Below, piece after piece: positions 1-8,389 of a DNA stretch of 64,000 nt (position 1 is the first letter of the stretch; every line of letters starts with the position of its first letter). The DNA is taken from assembly GCA_018842655.1 (NCBI GenBank), contig JAGTWN010000004.1:2232001-2296000 (forward strand), in the 5' to 3' direction. The notes under the pieces were generated by a model that saw only the letters and a program-made list of their open reading frames with translations, searched no databases and was not told the DNA's origin. The translations under genes were made by a program, and so were the position numbers. The DNA comes from Candidatus Pantoea haifensis (lineage in GTDB: Bacteria > Pseudomonadota > Gammaproteobacteria > Enterobacterales > Enterobacteriaceae).

Positions 1-543
1 CGGTACGGTGTCAGGCATTTTGATTTTTAGCCGCTCAACCGTTTCCAGCCGGCAGTAGATTTCTACCGACAAAATGGCGATGAACATGCCAAGAAACAGG
101 CTTTTGGTATCAGAGAACTGTTTCGCCAGCACGTCGGTGACCAGATGCATCTGCCCGTCAACCATCATTTGCAGCGTGGTAGGCGTGACGGAAATAAAGC
201 AGATGATTGCCAGCAAGCCAGGAAACAGGGTTTTAATGCCGTTGATACGCCCGAGCTCAATACCAATCAAAAAAACCGCGCCGATATTTAAAAAGCTCAG
301 CGTGGCGTAATTAATACTGGTCGTGATCGGTTTGAGATCAGCGAGAAACGACAGCGCGGCAAAGCTGGCAAGGCCATTTTTACTGTCGAGTACCATGTTA
401 GAGATCAATACCGAGAAGGCCCCGACAATGATCACTGGCATTAACGTGATGAAAGAAGCTTTGATCGCCATGATGTAGCGATAGCTGTTAAAGCGCGTGG
501 CAAAACTTCCCAGAGAATCGATAAGGCGGTCCTGTAGAGACAT
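1..543 (-). CDS. PTS sugar transporter subunit IIC, lactose/cellobiose type (partial, 3' end outside window)
   Basis: The frame is open from the ATG at 541-543 to the window edge, giving 181 N-terminal residues. They match the PTS IIC fold of the cellobiose/chitobiose (ChbC) family: an amphipathic N-terminal stretch (MSLQDRLIDSLGSFATRFNS) followed by hydrophobic membrane segments at about residues 28-50, 70-90, 100-122 and 140-160. IIC forms the membrane channel that takes up a beta-glucoside or similar sugar while it is phosphorylated. It diverges from a matching IIA gene at 719, and three operator-like palindromes lie between them, so both are probably controlled by one repressor. The substrate cannot be told from this fragment. 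Confidence 0.82.
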   Translation of the reverse strand, partial: MSLQDRLIDSLGSFATRFNSYRYIMAIKASFITLMPVIIVGAFSVLISNMVLDSKNGLASFAALSFLADLKPITTSINYATLSFLNIGAVFLIGIELGRINGIKTLFPGLLAIICFISVTPTTLQMMVDGQMHLVTDVLAKQFSDTKSLFLGMFIAILSVEIYCRLETVERLKIKMPDTVP

Positions 544-599
544 GCGGCAACCCTCAAAGGTTAAAGATAGCTGAGTATTTATCGCTGGCCTCCGTGCCA

Positions 600-705
600 T
601 TGGCATACCAAAATGACGAATTAGCGTTCTTCTTTCTGTGATCAAACTCGCGGAAAGGAGTTTTGGTATTCCACTAAGATGATTAAACCAAATTTGGTAT
701 ACCAA
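600..705. promoter_or_regulatory. Three operator-like palindromes between divergent PTS genes
   Basis: Three copies of a 12-bp near-palindrome of form TTGGYATWCCAA: TTGGCATACCAA at 600-611, TTGGTATTCCAC at 663-674 and a perfect TTGGTATACCAA at 694-705. The last ends 13 bp before the IIA start codon and the first lies about 57 bp upstream of the IIC start. Position and symmetry fit a dimeric repressor controlling both genes. The protein is unknown; no regulator gene is adjacent inside the window. Confidence 0.6.
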
Positions 706-718
706 TAGCGAGGCGGTT

Positions 719-1026
719 ATGGATTTTGAACAAACCATGATGGAACTACTCATCAGTGCCGGTGAGGCGCGCTCTCAGGCAATGATGGCCATTCAGTTTG
801 CACGTAAGCGAGAGTGGGCAGCAGCGGAACAGGCTTTGACCGCCTCCGGTGAAGCCGCCAAAGGCGCGCACCATATTCAGACGCAGCTGATCGGTGCCGA
901 TCAGGGTGTGGGAAAGTGCCGGTGACACTGATCCTGGTGCATGCGCAGGATCATTTAATGAATGCGATGCTGTGTCGGGATCTGGCGGAAGAGTTGGTGA
1001 TGTTGCGTAAAGAGCTGTTTGCCTGA
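719..1026 (+). pseudogene. PTS sugar transporter subunit IIA, lactose/cellobiose type; frame broken by one missing base
   Basis: The N-terminal part (719 to about 915) carries the family pattern with NAGEARS-like ISAGEARSQAMMAI and the phosphoryl-accepting histidine region AHHIQTQLIGADQG. After GADQGVGK the frame runs to a TGA at 926, but the +1 frame continues as PVTLILVHAQDHLMNAML to a stop at 1024-1026, the usual end of IIA proteins (VTLxMVHAQDHLMxAM). Restoring one G near 916-918 gives a 102-residue protein, normal for the family. IIA passes phosphate from HPr to IIB during uptake. Whether the gene is truly broken or this is a base-calling error cannot be settled here; the second is more likely. 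Confidence 0.78.
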
Positions 1027-1047
1027 CGGGCGGCGTTGCGCCGCCCG
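1027..1047. terminator. Hairpin between convergent IIA and lysA
   Basis: Perfect 9-bp GC-rich stem CGGGCGGCG / CGCCGCCCG with a TTG loop, starting directly after the IIA stop and 8 bp from the lysA stop. No T-tract follows on either strand, so it is probably a shared weak or factor-assisted terminator. Confidence 0.6.
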
Positions 1048-1054
1048 CGTTAAC

Positions 1055-2311
1055 TTAGCCTGTTTCCAGCGCCAGCAGTTCCTGAATGGTTTGCGCACGG
1101 CGTATTTCCCGTGGCTGACCATTCTCGAACAGCACTTCAGGGATCAGTGGACGGCTGTTGTAGTTAGAAGACATGGATGCGCCGTAAGCGCCTGCATCGT
1201 GGAATACCAGATAATCGCCGACCTGGGCAGCAGGCAGCGCACGGGTTTCTACCTTGCCGCCTTCCAGCTGGGTAAACACATCACCCGATTCGCACAGCGG
1301 TCCGGCAACCACGCTTTCAACGCTGTTCCGCTCATCAAACTGACGATTGTCACCTGCCATCAGCGAAATGTGGTGATAGCTGCCATACATGGATGGACGC
1401 ATTAAGTCGCTGAAACCGGCATCCACCAGCACAAAATGGCGACTACCCATCTGCTTAACCGCACGTACCTGTGAAACCAGCACGCCGGACTCAGCAACCA
1501 GGAAACGGCCAGGCTCAATCTCCAGCTTCACCGCATGGCCCAGATGGGCCGCAATGCGCTGACGCGCCGCATCCCATAAGCCGAAGTAGTGTGCGGTATC
1601 GATCGCTTCTTCGCCGTAACGGTAAGGAATCGACAGCCCGCCACCTGCTGAAATCGCTTCCAGATCCTGCCCAAACTCAACGACCTGATTAACCATCGCA
1701 TCGCATACCTGTTGCAGGTGCCCATAATCCACACCTGAGCCGATATGCATGTGCAGGCCAACCAGCCGCAGGCCATAACGCTGAATCGCCTCCAGCGCGA
1801 GCGGTAAATCGGCATGCCAGATGCCATGTTTACTGTTCTCACCGCCGGTATTGGTTTTTTGACTATGCCCGTGACCAAAGCCTGGATTGACACGCAGCCA
1901 TACCGCATGGCCTGGCGAAACGTCGCCGAGTTGATGCAGCATATCCACCGATCCCGCATTGACCGGCACTTTGAGTTCAGTGATACGTGCCAGCGTTGCC
2001 GTATCGAAAACGTCAGCAGTGAAGACAATTTCATCGCTTCCTGCCTGATAACCCGCCACTAAAGCACGTTCGATTTCGCCCAGTGACACAGAGTCGACCT
2101 TTACGCCTGCGGAACGCATCAAACGCAGAATATGAATATTTGAGCAGGCTTTTTGAGCAAAACGCACCACGTCAAACGCATGCAGCTGGCCAATACGGGA
2201 CAAAATAACCTGAGCATCATAAGCCCAAAACGGCCCGTTATACTGACGCGCCAGCGTCAGCAAATTCGCACGGGTTAAGGCAGTTTCGGTGTTATCTAAC
2301 GGACGTGGCAT
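1055..2311 (-). CDS. lysA: Diaminopimelate decarboxylase
   Basis: LysA removes CO2 from meso-diaminopimelate to give L-lysine, the last step of lysine synthesis, using pyridoxal phosphate. The 418-residue product is close to the 420 of E. coli. The PLP-binding lysine is K54 in RFAQKACSN; the barrel carries HMHIGSG and AISAGGGLSIPY, and the second active-site segment CESGD lies near residue 340. The gene diverges from lysR, its known activator in enterics, across about 100 bp. Nothing unusual. Confidence 0.97.
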   Translation of the reverse strand: MPRPLDNTETALTRANLLTLARQYNGPFWAYDAQVILSRIGQLHAFDVVRFAQKACSNIHILRLMRSAGVKVDSVSLGEIERALVAGYQAGSDEIVFTADVFDTATLARITELKVPVNAGSVDMLHQLGDVSPGHAVWLRVNPGFGHGHSQKTNTGGENSKHGIWHADLPLALEAIQRYGLRLVGLHMHIGSGVDYGHLQQVCDAMVNQVVEFGQDLEAISAGGGLSIPYRYGEEAIDTAHYFGLWDAARQRIAAHLGHAVKLEIEPGRFLVAESGVLVSQVRAVKQMGSRHFVLVDAGFSDLMRPSMYGSYHHISLMAGDNRQFDERNSVESVVAGPLCESGDVFTQLEGGKVETRALPAAQVGDYLVFHDAGAYGASMSSNYNSRPLIPEVLFENGQPREIRRAQTIQELLALETG

Positions 2312-2412
2312 AGCAATTCTCCTGTGACTATTTGCCCATTAAGCCAGAATCGTGCCATGCAGAAAAATATCTGATTTAATAGCATCTATTCATATCTGAT
2401 ATGGCATAACTT
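2312..2412. promoter_or_regulatory. lysA-lysR divergent control region
   Basis: The 101-bp gap between the divergent starts contains a 9-bp direct repeat ATATCTGAT at 2367-2375 and 2392-2400, 25 bp apart, and inverted TGCCAT (2353-2358) and ATGGCA (2401-2406) near the lysR start. In enterics LysR binds this gap to activate lysA and repress itself. The repeats are the best candidates for its site; the assignment is inference. Confidence 0.45.
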
Positions 2413-3332
2413 GTGGCAAAAATTAACTGGCGGCAGATAGAAATTTTTCATGCAGTAATGACCAGCGGTAATCTGACGCAGGCCGCTACGCTGCTGAATA
2501 CCTCGCAGCCAACGGTCAGTCGTGAGCTGGCCCGGCTGGAGCAGCAGCTTGGTTTGCAACTGTTTGCACGGGTACGCGGGCGTTTGCAAGCGACAGTGCA
2601 AGGCTTGCGCCTGTTCGAAGAGGTGCAACGATCATGGTACGGACTGGACCGCATTATGGACGCTGCAGAAGGGCTGCGGCAGTTTCGTCAGGGAGAACTT
2701 TCTGTGGCCTGCTTGCCGGTTTTTCTCAATCGCTGTTACCGCCGCTGTGCCAGCCGTTCCTGCAACGCTATCCCGATGTCAGCTTGAATATTATTCCGCA
2801 AGAATCGCCACTGCTGGAAGAGTGGCTGTCGGCGCAGCGTTACGATTTGGGACTGACGGAAACGCAACATGCACCCGCGGGTACCGATCGGCTGGCACTG
2901 CTGACCTGTGATGAAGTATGTGTTCTGCCGCAATACCATCCGCTGTGTCAGCGTGAGATGCTCACACCGCAGGATTTTTCGGGTGAAAATTATGTCAGCC
3001 TGTCGCGTACCGACAGCTACCGGCAACTGCTTGATACCTTATTTCATGAACAGGGCGTAGAGCGGAGAATGGTGATGGAAACGCACAGCGCAGCCTCAGT
3101 GTGCGCAATGGTCAAAGCGGGCGTAGGCATTTCGGTGGTTAATCCGCTGACGGCACTCGATTATGTCGACAGCGGTGTGGTGATGCGTAAGTTCAGTGTC
3201 ACGGTGCCATTTACCGTCAGCCTGGTAAAGCCGCGCCACCGCCCAGGATCGGCGCTGCTGGATGCCTTTGTTGACCACCTGCAACAGCAGGTGGCCGACT
3301 TTCCGGCACGCATTGCTGCACGCTTAGCTTAA
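2413..3332 (+). pseudogene. lysR: LysR, activator of lysA; frame broken by one missing T
   Basis: Family-founding LysR-type regulator that activates lysA when lysine is short. The N-terminal winged helix-turn-helix is clear (TQAATLLNTSQPTVSRELARLE, residues 20-42 in part), then VQGLRLFEEVQRSWYGLDRI as in E. coli. After LPVF the frame breaks in the T-run 2720-2724; adding one T joins it to SQSLLPPLCQPFLQRYPDVS and the rest of the co-inducer domain, ending at 3332. The repaired product is about 306 residues (E. coli 311). Start is the GTG at 2413; no ATG fits. The stop overlaps the convergent MFS gene. Likely a homopolymer error, not a real lesion. Confidence 0.88.
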
Positions 3333-4492
3333 GCCTGAACCGGGGCTGCCGCGCCACCCGATTTACGGAAGGTAATGAGACAAATAATCAGGCCAACTGC
3401 CGCCAGCGCCGCTGCCGCAACCGGAACCGACGTTAACCCATAACCCTGATTGATCACTGCACCGCCAACCCAGGCACCGAGCGCATTACCGACGTTAAAC
3501 GCTGAGATGTTCAGCGTTGACACCAGATTTGGCGCTTCTTTACCGTGGCGTACTACATTGATCTGCAAGCCTGGTACGGTAGCAAAGGTTGCCATCGCCC
3601 ATAAAAACAGCGTAATTTCCGCCAGCCACAGCGCATGGCTGGTCCAGCTAAACAGCAGCGAAAACACGGCAATCAGTATGAAGCTGAGGATCAGACTAAA
3701 CGACACTTTCCAGTCAGCCAGCTTGCCACCCAAAATGTTGCCAACGGTTAAGCCCGCGCCAATCAGGAATAGCGTCCAGCTGACGCCGCGATTGGTCATG
3801 CCTGTCACCTGTAACAACAGCGGCGCGATATAGCTAAACAGAGCAAACATCGCTGCCGCAAAAAATACCGTCATCAGCAACGACAACCACAATTTACCGT
3901 TCGCCAGCGCACTGACCTCACTGGCGAGGTGCACCGGTTTTTCATCTTTATTGGTCGGCAGGCTTACAATCAGCGCGATAAACGCCAGGATCCCGATAAT
4001 GGCGACTCCCCAAAAGGTGGCGCGCCAGCCAAAGAGTTGACCAAACCAGGTGCCCAACGGCACGCCCAGCACGTTAGCCAGCGTTAAACCGGTAAACATC
4101 AGCGCGACGGCTGAAGCCTGGCGACCGGGAGCGACCAGGCTGGCAGCCACTACCGAACCGATACCAAAAAATGCGCCATGGCACAGTGCTGTGACCACAC
4201 GCGCTGTCATCAGCAGGTTATAGCTGTAAGCCAGTGCACAGAGTGCATTGCCGATGATAAAAATAACCATCAACAAGATTAAGGTGCGTTTACGCGGTAA
4301 TTTCGCCGTCAGCAGAGCCATGACTGGCGCGCCGATTGCCACGCCCAGGGCATAGCCGCTGATTAGCCAGCCAGCCGACGGAATCGACACCTGTAAATCC
4401 CCTGCGACTTCCGGCAGTAATCCCATGATCACAAACTCAGTGGTTCCGATAGCGAACGCACTTAGCGCCAACGCCAGTAATGCAACAGGCAT
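3329..4492 (-). CDS. MFS transporter of the DHA1 AraJ/YdhP type
   Basis: A 387-residue inner-membrane protein with 12 predicted helices. GTTEFVIMGLLPEVAGDL at the end of helix 1 and the loop motif RKRT after helix 2 are typical of the drug:H+ antiporter DHA1 branch that includes AraJ, YdhP and NepI. Such proteins export sugars, nucleosides or drugs; the substrate here is unknown. I use the ATG at 4490-4492 because GGGAG lies 8 bases before it; a longer frame to 4540 lacks a ribosome site. The 3' end overlaps lysR convergently by 3 bases. A CRP-like site lies about 80 bp upstream. Confidence 0.85.
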   Translation of the reverse strand: MPVALLALALSAFAIGTTEFVIMGLLPEVAGDLQVSIPSAGWLISGYALGVAIGAPVMALLTAKLPRKRTLILLMVIFIIGNALCALAYSYNLLMTARVVTALCHGAFFGIGSVVAASLVAPGRQASAVALMFTGLTLANVLGVPLGTWFGQLFGWRATFWGVAIIGILAFIALIVSLPTNKDEKPVHLASEVSALANGKLWLSLLMTVFFAAAMFALFSYIAPLLLQVTGMTNRGVSWTLFLIGAGLTVGNILGGKLADWKVSFSLILSFILIAVFSLLFSWTSHALWLAEITLFLWAMATFATVPGLQINVVRHGKEAPNLVSTLNISAFNVGNALGAWVGGAVINQGYGLTSVPVAAAALAAVGLIICLITFRKSGGAAAPVQA

Positions 4493-4569
4493 AACACACT
4501 CTCCCAATAAAATAGAAATGCAGGCGATCCGCGTAAGCATTTACGCGGTGCAATGGATGCTTATTAAAA

Positions 4570-4585
4570 TTTGATCTGCGTCACA
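4570..4585. promoter_or_regulatory. CRP-like site upstream of the MFS gene
   Basis: TTTGATCTGCGTCACA matches the CRP consensus TGTGA-N6-TCACA at most informative positions, with a perfect right half. The same core, GATCTGCGTCACA, recurs upstream of epd at 42079. The rest of the gap 4493-4862 shows no convincing gene. Confidence 0.5.
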
Positions 4586-4862
4586 GCGCATATTTAATCA
4601 TAGCCGTCTGTCGCCATACACCCCGCTGGCAGCAAGGGTAATTTGTTTGCAGAGCAATAATCCGTTCTCGCACGGCTTTACCCATTTTTAACATTTTACG
4701 ATTAAGACAAATGCGTTCTGACGCGCTACGCTTGGTACAGGTTGTCGTCCCGCAGGCCAACGCTAATCTTTTTGTTGTTTATCAATCAATAAACTTCAGG
4801 CGTTGCCGATACCCCTTATGGATTGCCAGGTAATGTGAAGAGATCTGACATGGGGAAAGTGA

Positions 4863-5489
4863 ATGCAACGGCTCATTGTGTTGATGGTATGGGTTTTAAC
4901 CGGTTGTTCAGTCGGACACTATGAATACAGTAAAGAGGCGCAAAAACGTGTCGATATGACGGTTACGGGTATTCCTACCGTGCTGGGCTTAGGCACTCTC
5001 GGCACGACGATTCCTTTGACAGCGGACTACAGTCTGACCGCCGCCCATGTCGCAAAATTCTCACTGTATCGCGTTAAAGCCTGGCATCCCGAATGTGACC
5101 TGGCGGTGGTTTACCACAAGAACAGCGAAGTTAATTTGCCGCCAACGTTTCGCAACAGTCATATTGGCGATCGCGTTAATCTTTATGGGTACAGTTTTAT
5201 TTCAGCTATGCCGGTCAGTTCCAGCGGTGAGAACCTGATTAATACCACGCTGGCCAACAGCTGGAATAAGGCCGCTTGTGTGGTGGTCGCGGCGAATGCT
5301 GGTGTGGTGAAAGGCATGTCGGGCGGCGCGGTTTATAACGCATCTGACGATACGCTGGCGGGGGTGATTGTAGGCTACAGCGACCGGATCAATGATAATA
5401 AAAGCGGTAAAACGCTTTATAAAAATGTGGCGCTGTATGTGCCCTATGCACGCTTTGAGTCGTGGCTGGCGCAGGCGGTGAAATCGTAG
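4863..5489 (+). CDS. Putative lipoprotein with trypsin-like serine protease fold
   Basis: 208 residues. A short signal ends in the lipobox LTGC (C15), so the protein is probably an acylated envelope lipoprotein; residue +2 is Ser, which favours the outer membrane. A trypsin-like triad can be read: His62 in LTAAHV, Asp79 in ECDLAVV and Ser153 in GMSGGAVY, with the oxyanion GxSGG pattern. At this size it has only the chymotrypsin-like core, with no PDZ domain as in DegP/DegS. It stands alone, in a gap between the MFS gene and lysS. I do not recognise a named orthologue; the protease call rests on motif spacing, the role is unknown. Confidence 0.7.
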   Translation: MQRLIVLMVWVLTGCSVGHYEYSKEAQKRVDMTVTGIPTVLGLGTLGTTIPLTADYSLTAAHVAKFSLYRVKAWHPECDLAVVYHKNSEVNLPPTFRNSHIGDRVNLYGYSFISAMPVSSSGENLINTTLANSWNKAACVVVAANAGVVKGMSGGAVYNASDDTLAGVIVGYSDRINDNKSGKTLYKNVALYVPYARFESWLAQAVKS

Positions 5490-5532
5490 ATAGTGCTCTG
5501 CATCCATAAGCTCAGCACGCTGAAAGTAAAAG

Positions 5533-5555
5533 AGCCGGGGAGATCCCCGGCTTTT
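5533..5555. terminator. Bidirectional terminator between the protease gene and lysS
   Basis: AGCCGGGG-AGAT-CCCCGGCT, an 8-bp stem with a 4-base loop, followed by TTT on the plus strand and CTTTTACTTT on the minus strand. It serves the two convergent genes. Confidence 0.8.
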
Positions 5556-5571
5556 AACCTGTAGCAGAAAC

Positions 5572-7091
5572 TTATTTGCTGCTTGGGCGCAGTGCCGGGA
5601 ACAGGATCACGTCGCGAATGGTGTGGCTGTTGGTAAACAGCATGACCATACGGTCGATACCAATGCCTAAACCTGCGGTTGGCGGCAAGCCGTGCTCCAG
5701 AGCAGTAACGTAGTCTTCATCGTAGAACATCGCTTCATCGTCACCGGCATCTTTCGCGTTAACCTGTTGCAGGAAACGTTCTGCCTGATCTTCTGCATCG
5801 TTCAGTTCTGAGAAGCCGTTACCGATTTCACGACCACCGATAAAGAACTCGAAGCGGTCAGTAATTTCCGGATTTTCATCATTACGGCGCGCCAGCGGAG
5901 ACACCTCTGCCGGGTATTCGGTAATAAAGGTTGGCTGGATCAGGTGCGCTTCTGCAGTCTCTTCAAAAATCTCAGTGACTACGCGGCCCAGACCCCAGCT
6001 TTTCTCAACTTTAATACCTATTGCCTGCGCAATAGCGACTGCTTTATCGAAATCTTCCAGATCGGCTAAATCGGTTTCCGGACGATATTTCTTGATCGCT
6101 TCACGCATGGTGAGTTTTTCGAACGGCTTACCGAAATCGAACGTCTGCTCACCGTAAGGCACTTTTGTGGTGCCTAACACATCCTGCGCCAGGGTGCGGA
6201 ACAGGCTTTCAGTCAACTCGATCAGATCGTTGTAATCCGCATAGGCCATATAGAGTTCCATCATGGTGAACTCAGGGTTATGGCGCGGTGAGATACCTTC
6301 ATTACGGAAGTTACGGTTGATCTCAAATACACGATCAAAACCGCCAACCACCAAACGCTTCAGATAAAGCTCTGGCGCAATACGCAGATACATATCAATA
6401 TCCAGCGCATTGTGATGGGTGACAAACGGACGTGCTGATGCGCCGCCTGGGATCACCTGCATCATTGGCGTTTCGACTTCCATGAAATCGCGATTTACCA
6501 TGAACTGGCGAATACCCGCCATGATTTGCGAACGGATTCGAAACGTGTTGCGTGATTCATCATTGGCAATCAGGTCGAGATAACGCTGGCGGTAACGGGT
6601 TTCCTGATCGGCCAGGCCATGAAATTTATCCGGCAGCGGACGCAACGCTTTCGTCAACAGCCGCAGTTCAGAACAGTGAATCGACAGCTCGCCAGTCTTG
6701 GTTTTGAACAGCTTGCCGCGTGCACCCAGGATGTCACCAAGATCCCACTTTTTAAACTGCTCGTTGTAGATGCCTTCCGCCAGATCGTCGCGTGCAACAT
6801 AAAGTTGGATACGACCCCTACGTCTTGCAGGGTCACGAATGAGGCTTTGCCCATGATGCGGCGGGTCATCATACGGCCCGCTACGCTCACTTCAACGCCG
6901 AGATCTTCCAGCTCTTCGTTGCTTTTCTCATCAAAGCTGGCATGCAGCCGATCAGACGTGGTATCGCGACGGAAATCGTTAGGAAACGCCACGCCGTTTT
7001 CACGCAGCGCGCTGAGCTTCTCGCGACGCGCCTGCAGTTCGTTGTTTAACTCAAGTGCGACGTCAGTGCTCTGCGGTTGTTGTTCAGACAT
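5572..7091 (-). pseudogene. lysS: Lysyl-tRNA synthetase, class II; frame broken by one missing base
   Basis: LysS charges tRNA-Lys. N-terminal OB-fold anticodon-binding domain ([20 protein letters not shown]) runs from 7091; the class II catalytic core (motif 2 FRNEGIS with ...[10 protein letters not shown], motif 3 [12 protein letters not shown]) ends at 5572. Between them the frame breaks in the C-run 6815-6818: the family GG after LQDV needs five Gs on the coding strand and only four are present. With one base restored the protein is 506 residues against 505 in E. coli. Losing this enzyme would normally be lethal unless a second copy such as lysU exists, so a sequencing error is the simplest reading. 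It follows prfB after 9 bp, the conserved prfB-lysS operon. Confidence 0.93.
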
Positions 7092-7100
7092 GTCGGTTCC

Positions 7101-8199
7101 TTATAACCCTGCTTTTAAACTTGCTTCAATGAATCGATCTAAATCGCCGTCCAGCACCGCTTGTGTATTGCGGGTTTCAACGCCGGTGCGCAGATCTTTA
7201 ATACGCGAATCGTCGAGTACGTAAGAGCGGATCTGGCTGCCCCATCCGATATCGGACTTGTTATCTTCCAGCGCCTGTTTCTCGGCATTTTTCTTTTGCA
7301 TCTCAAGCTCGTACAGCTTCGCCTTCATCTGCTTCATCGCTTGATCTTTGTTTTTATGCTGAGAACGGTCGTTCTGACACTGCGTCACCGTACCGGTTGG
7401 AATGTGGGTAATACGTACCGCTGATTCTGTCCGGTTAACGTGCTGACCACCCGCACCGGATGCGCGGTAAACGTCGATGCGCAAATCAGCGGGATTAATA
7501 TCGATATCGATATCGTCATCAACTTCCGGATAGATAAACGCCGAACTGAATGAGGTGTGACGACGGCCACCGGAATCGAACGGGCTTTTACGCACCAGGC
7601 GATGTACGCCGGTTTCGGTACGCAGCCAGCCAAAAGCGTAATCGCCTGAGACGCGAATAGTGGCGGATTTCAGACCGGCCACGTCACCTTCTGACTCTTC
7701 GATAATTTCGGTTTTAAAGCCTTTGGCTTCAGCCCAACGCAGATACATACGCATCAACATGCTGGCCCAGTCCTGCGCTTCAGTGCCGCCGGAACCGGCT
7801 TGCAGGTCGATATAGCAATCAGCACTGTCATACTCGCCTGAGAACATGCGGCGGAACTCTAATTCGCCCAGCTTGTGCTCCAGCGCATCGAGTTCGGCAA
7901 CGGCTTCGTTGAACGTCTCTTCGTCGTCAGCTTCGACAGCTAAATCCAGCAGGCCCTGCACATCTTCCAGGCCCTGCGCCATTTGATCGAAAGTTTGCAC
8001 GATAGCTTCGAGCGATGAACGCTCTTTACCCAGCGCCTGAGCGCGCTCTGGCTCGTTCCAGACGTCGGGTTGTTCAAGTTCAGCGTTTACTTCTTCGAGG
8101 CGTTCTTTCTTGGCATCGTAGTCAAAGATACCCCCGAAGAACGTCGCTGCGTTCAGTGAGGTCCTGAATACGGTTTTTGACCGGGTTGATTTCAAACAT
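7101..8199 (-). CDS. prfB: Peptide chain release factor 2, made by programmed +1 frameshift
   Basis: RF2 reads UGA and UAA stop codons and releases the finished peptide. The short first frame (8199 to 8125, 25 codons, starting MFEINPVK and ending RGYL) meets an in-frame TGA at 8122-8124; a +1 shift over that T continues as [11 protein letters not shown] to 7101. The joined product is 365 residues, as in E. coli. The peptidyl-hydrolysis GGQ motif ([14 protein letters not shown]) and the stop-recognition SPF motif (RKSPFDSGG) are present. The true start is the ATG at 8197-8199; the longer unshifted frame starting at 8195 is not real. Forms an operon with lysS. Confidence 0.97.
8121..8136 (-). 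promoter_or_regulatory. prfB autoregulatory frameshift site
   Basis: On the coding strand the site reads CGGGGGTATCTTTGAC: a Shine-Dalgarno-like GGGGG three bases before the slippery CTT and an in-frame TGA followed by C. This is the known RF2 feedback site: when RF2 is scarce, the ribosome pauses at UGA and shifts +1. It should not be counted among the sequencing-type frameshifts of the window. Confidence 0.96.
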
Positions 8200-8389
8200 G
8201 GCTTTAGCGTCTTTTTAGCGTTCGATGGGATGAGAAAAGTAACGCATAAGTTTACCCGAAACTGCGATCAGTTTGTAGCGTTGAAACAGATGAAGCGTGG
8301 GTTTAGCTGCGGAAGAATGTAGCAAGCCGGAAGGTAAACCGATTGTGCTAACGCCGCAGGCGCGGGAAAGCACAAGTCGGGTTGTTACC

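Noticed and set aside
7101-8195. A single uninterrupted prfB frame starting at 8195
   Set aside because: It lacks the MFEINPVK start; the real gene begins at 8199 and shifts +1 at the TGA at 8122-8124.
8200-8389. Possible gene between recJ and prfB
   Set aside because: The short frames on both strands overlap recJ and have neither ribosome site nor recognisable product.
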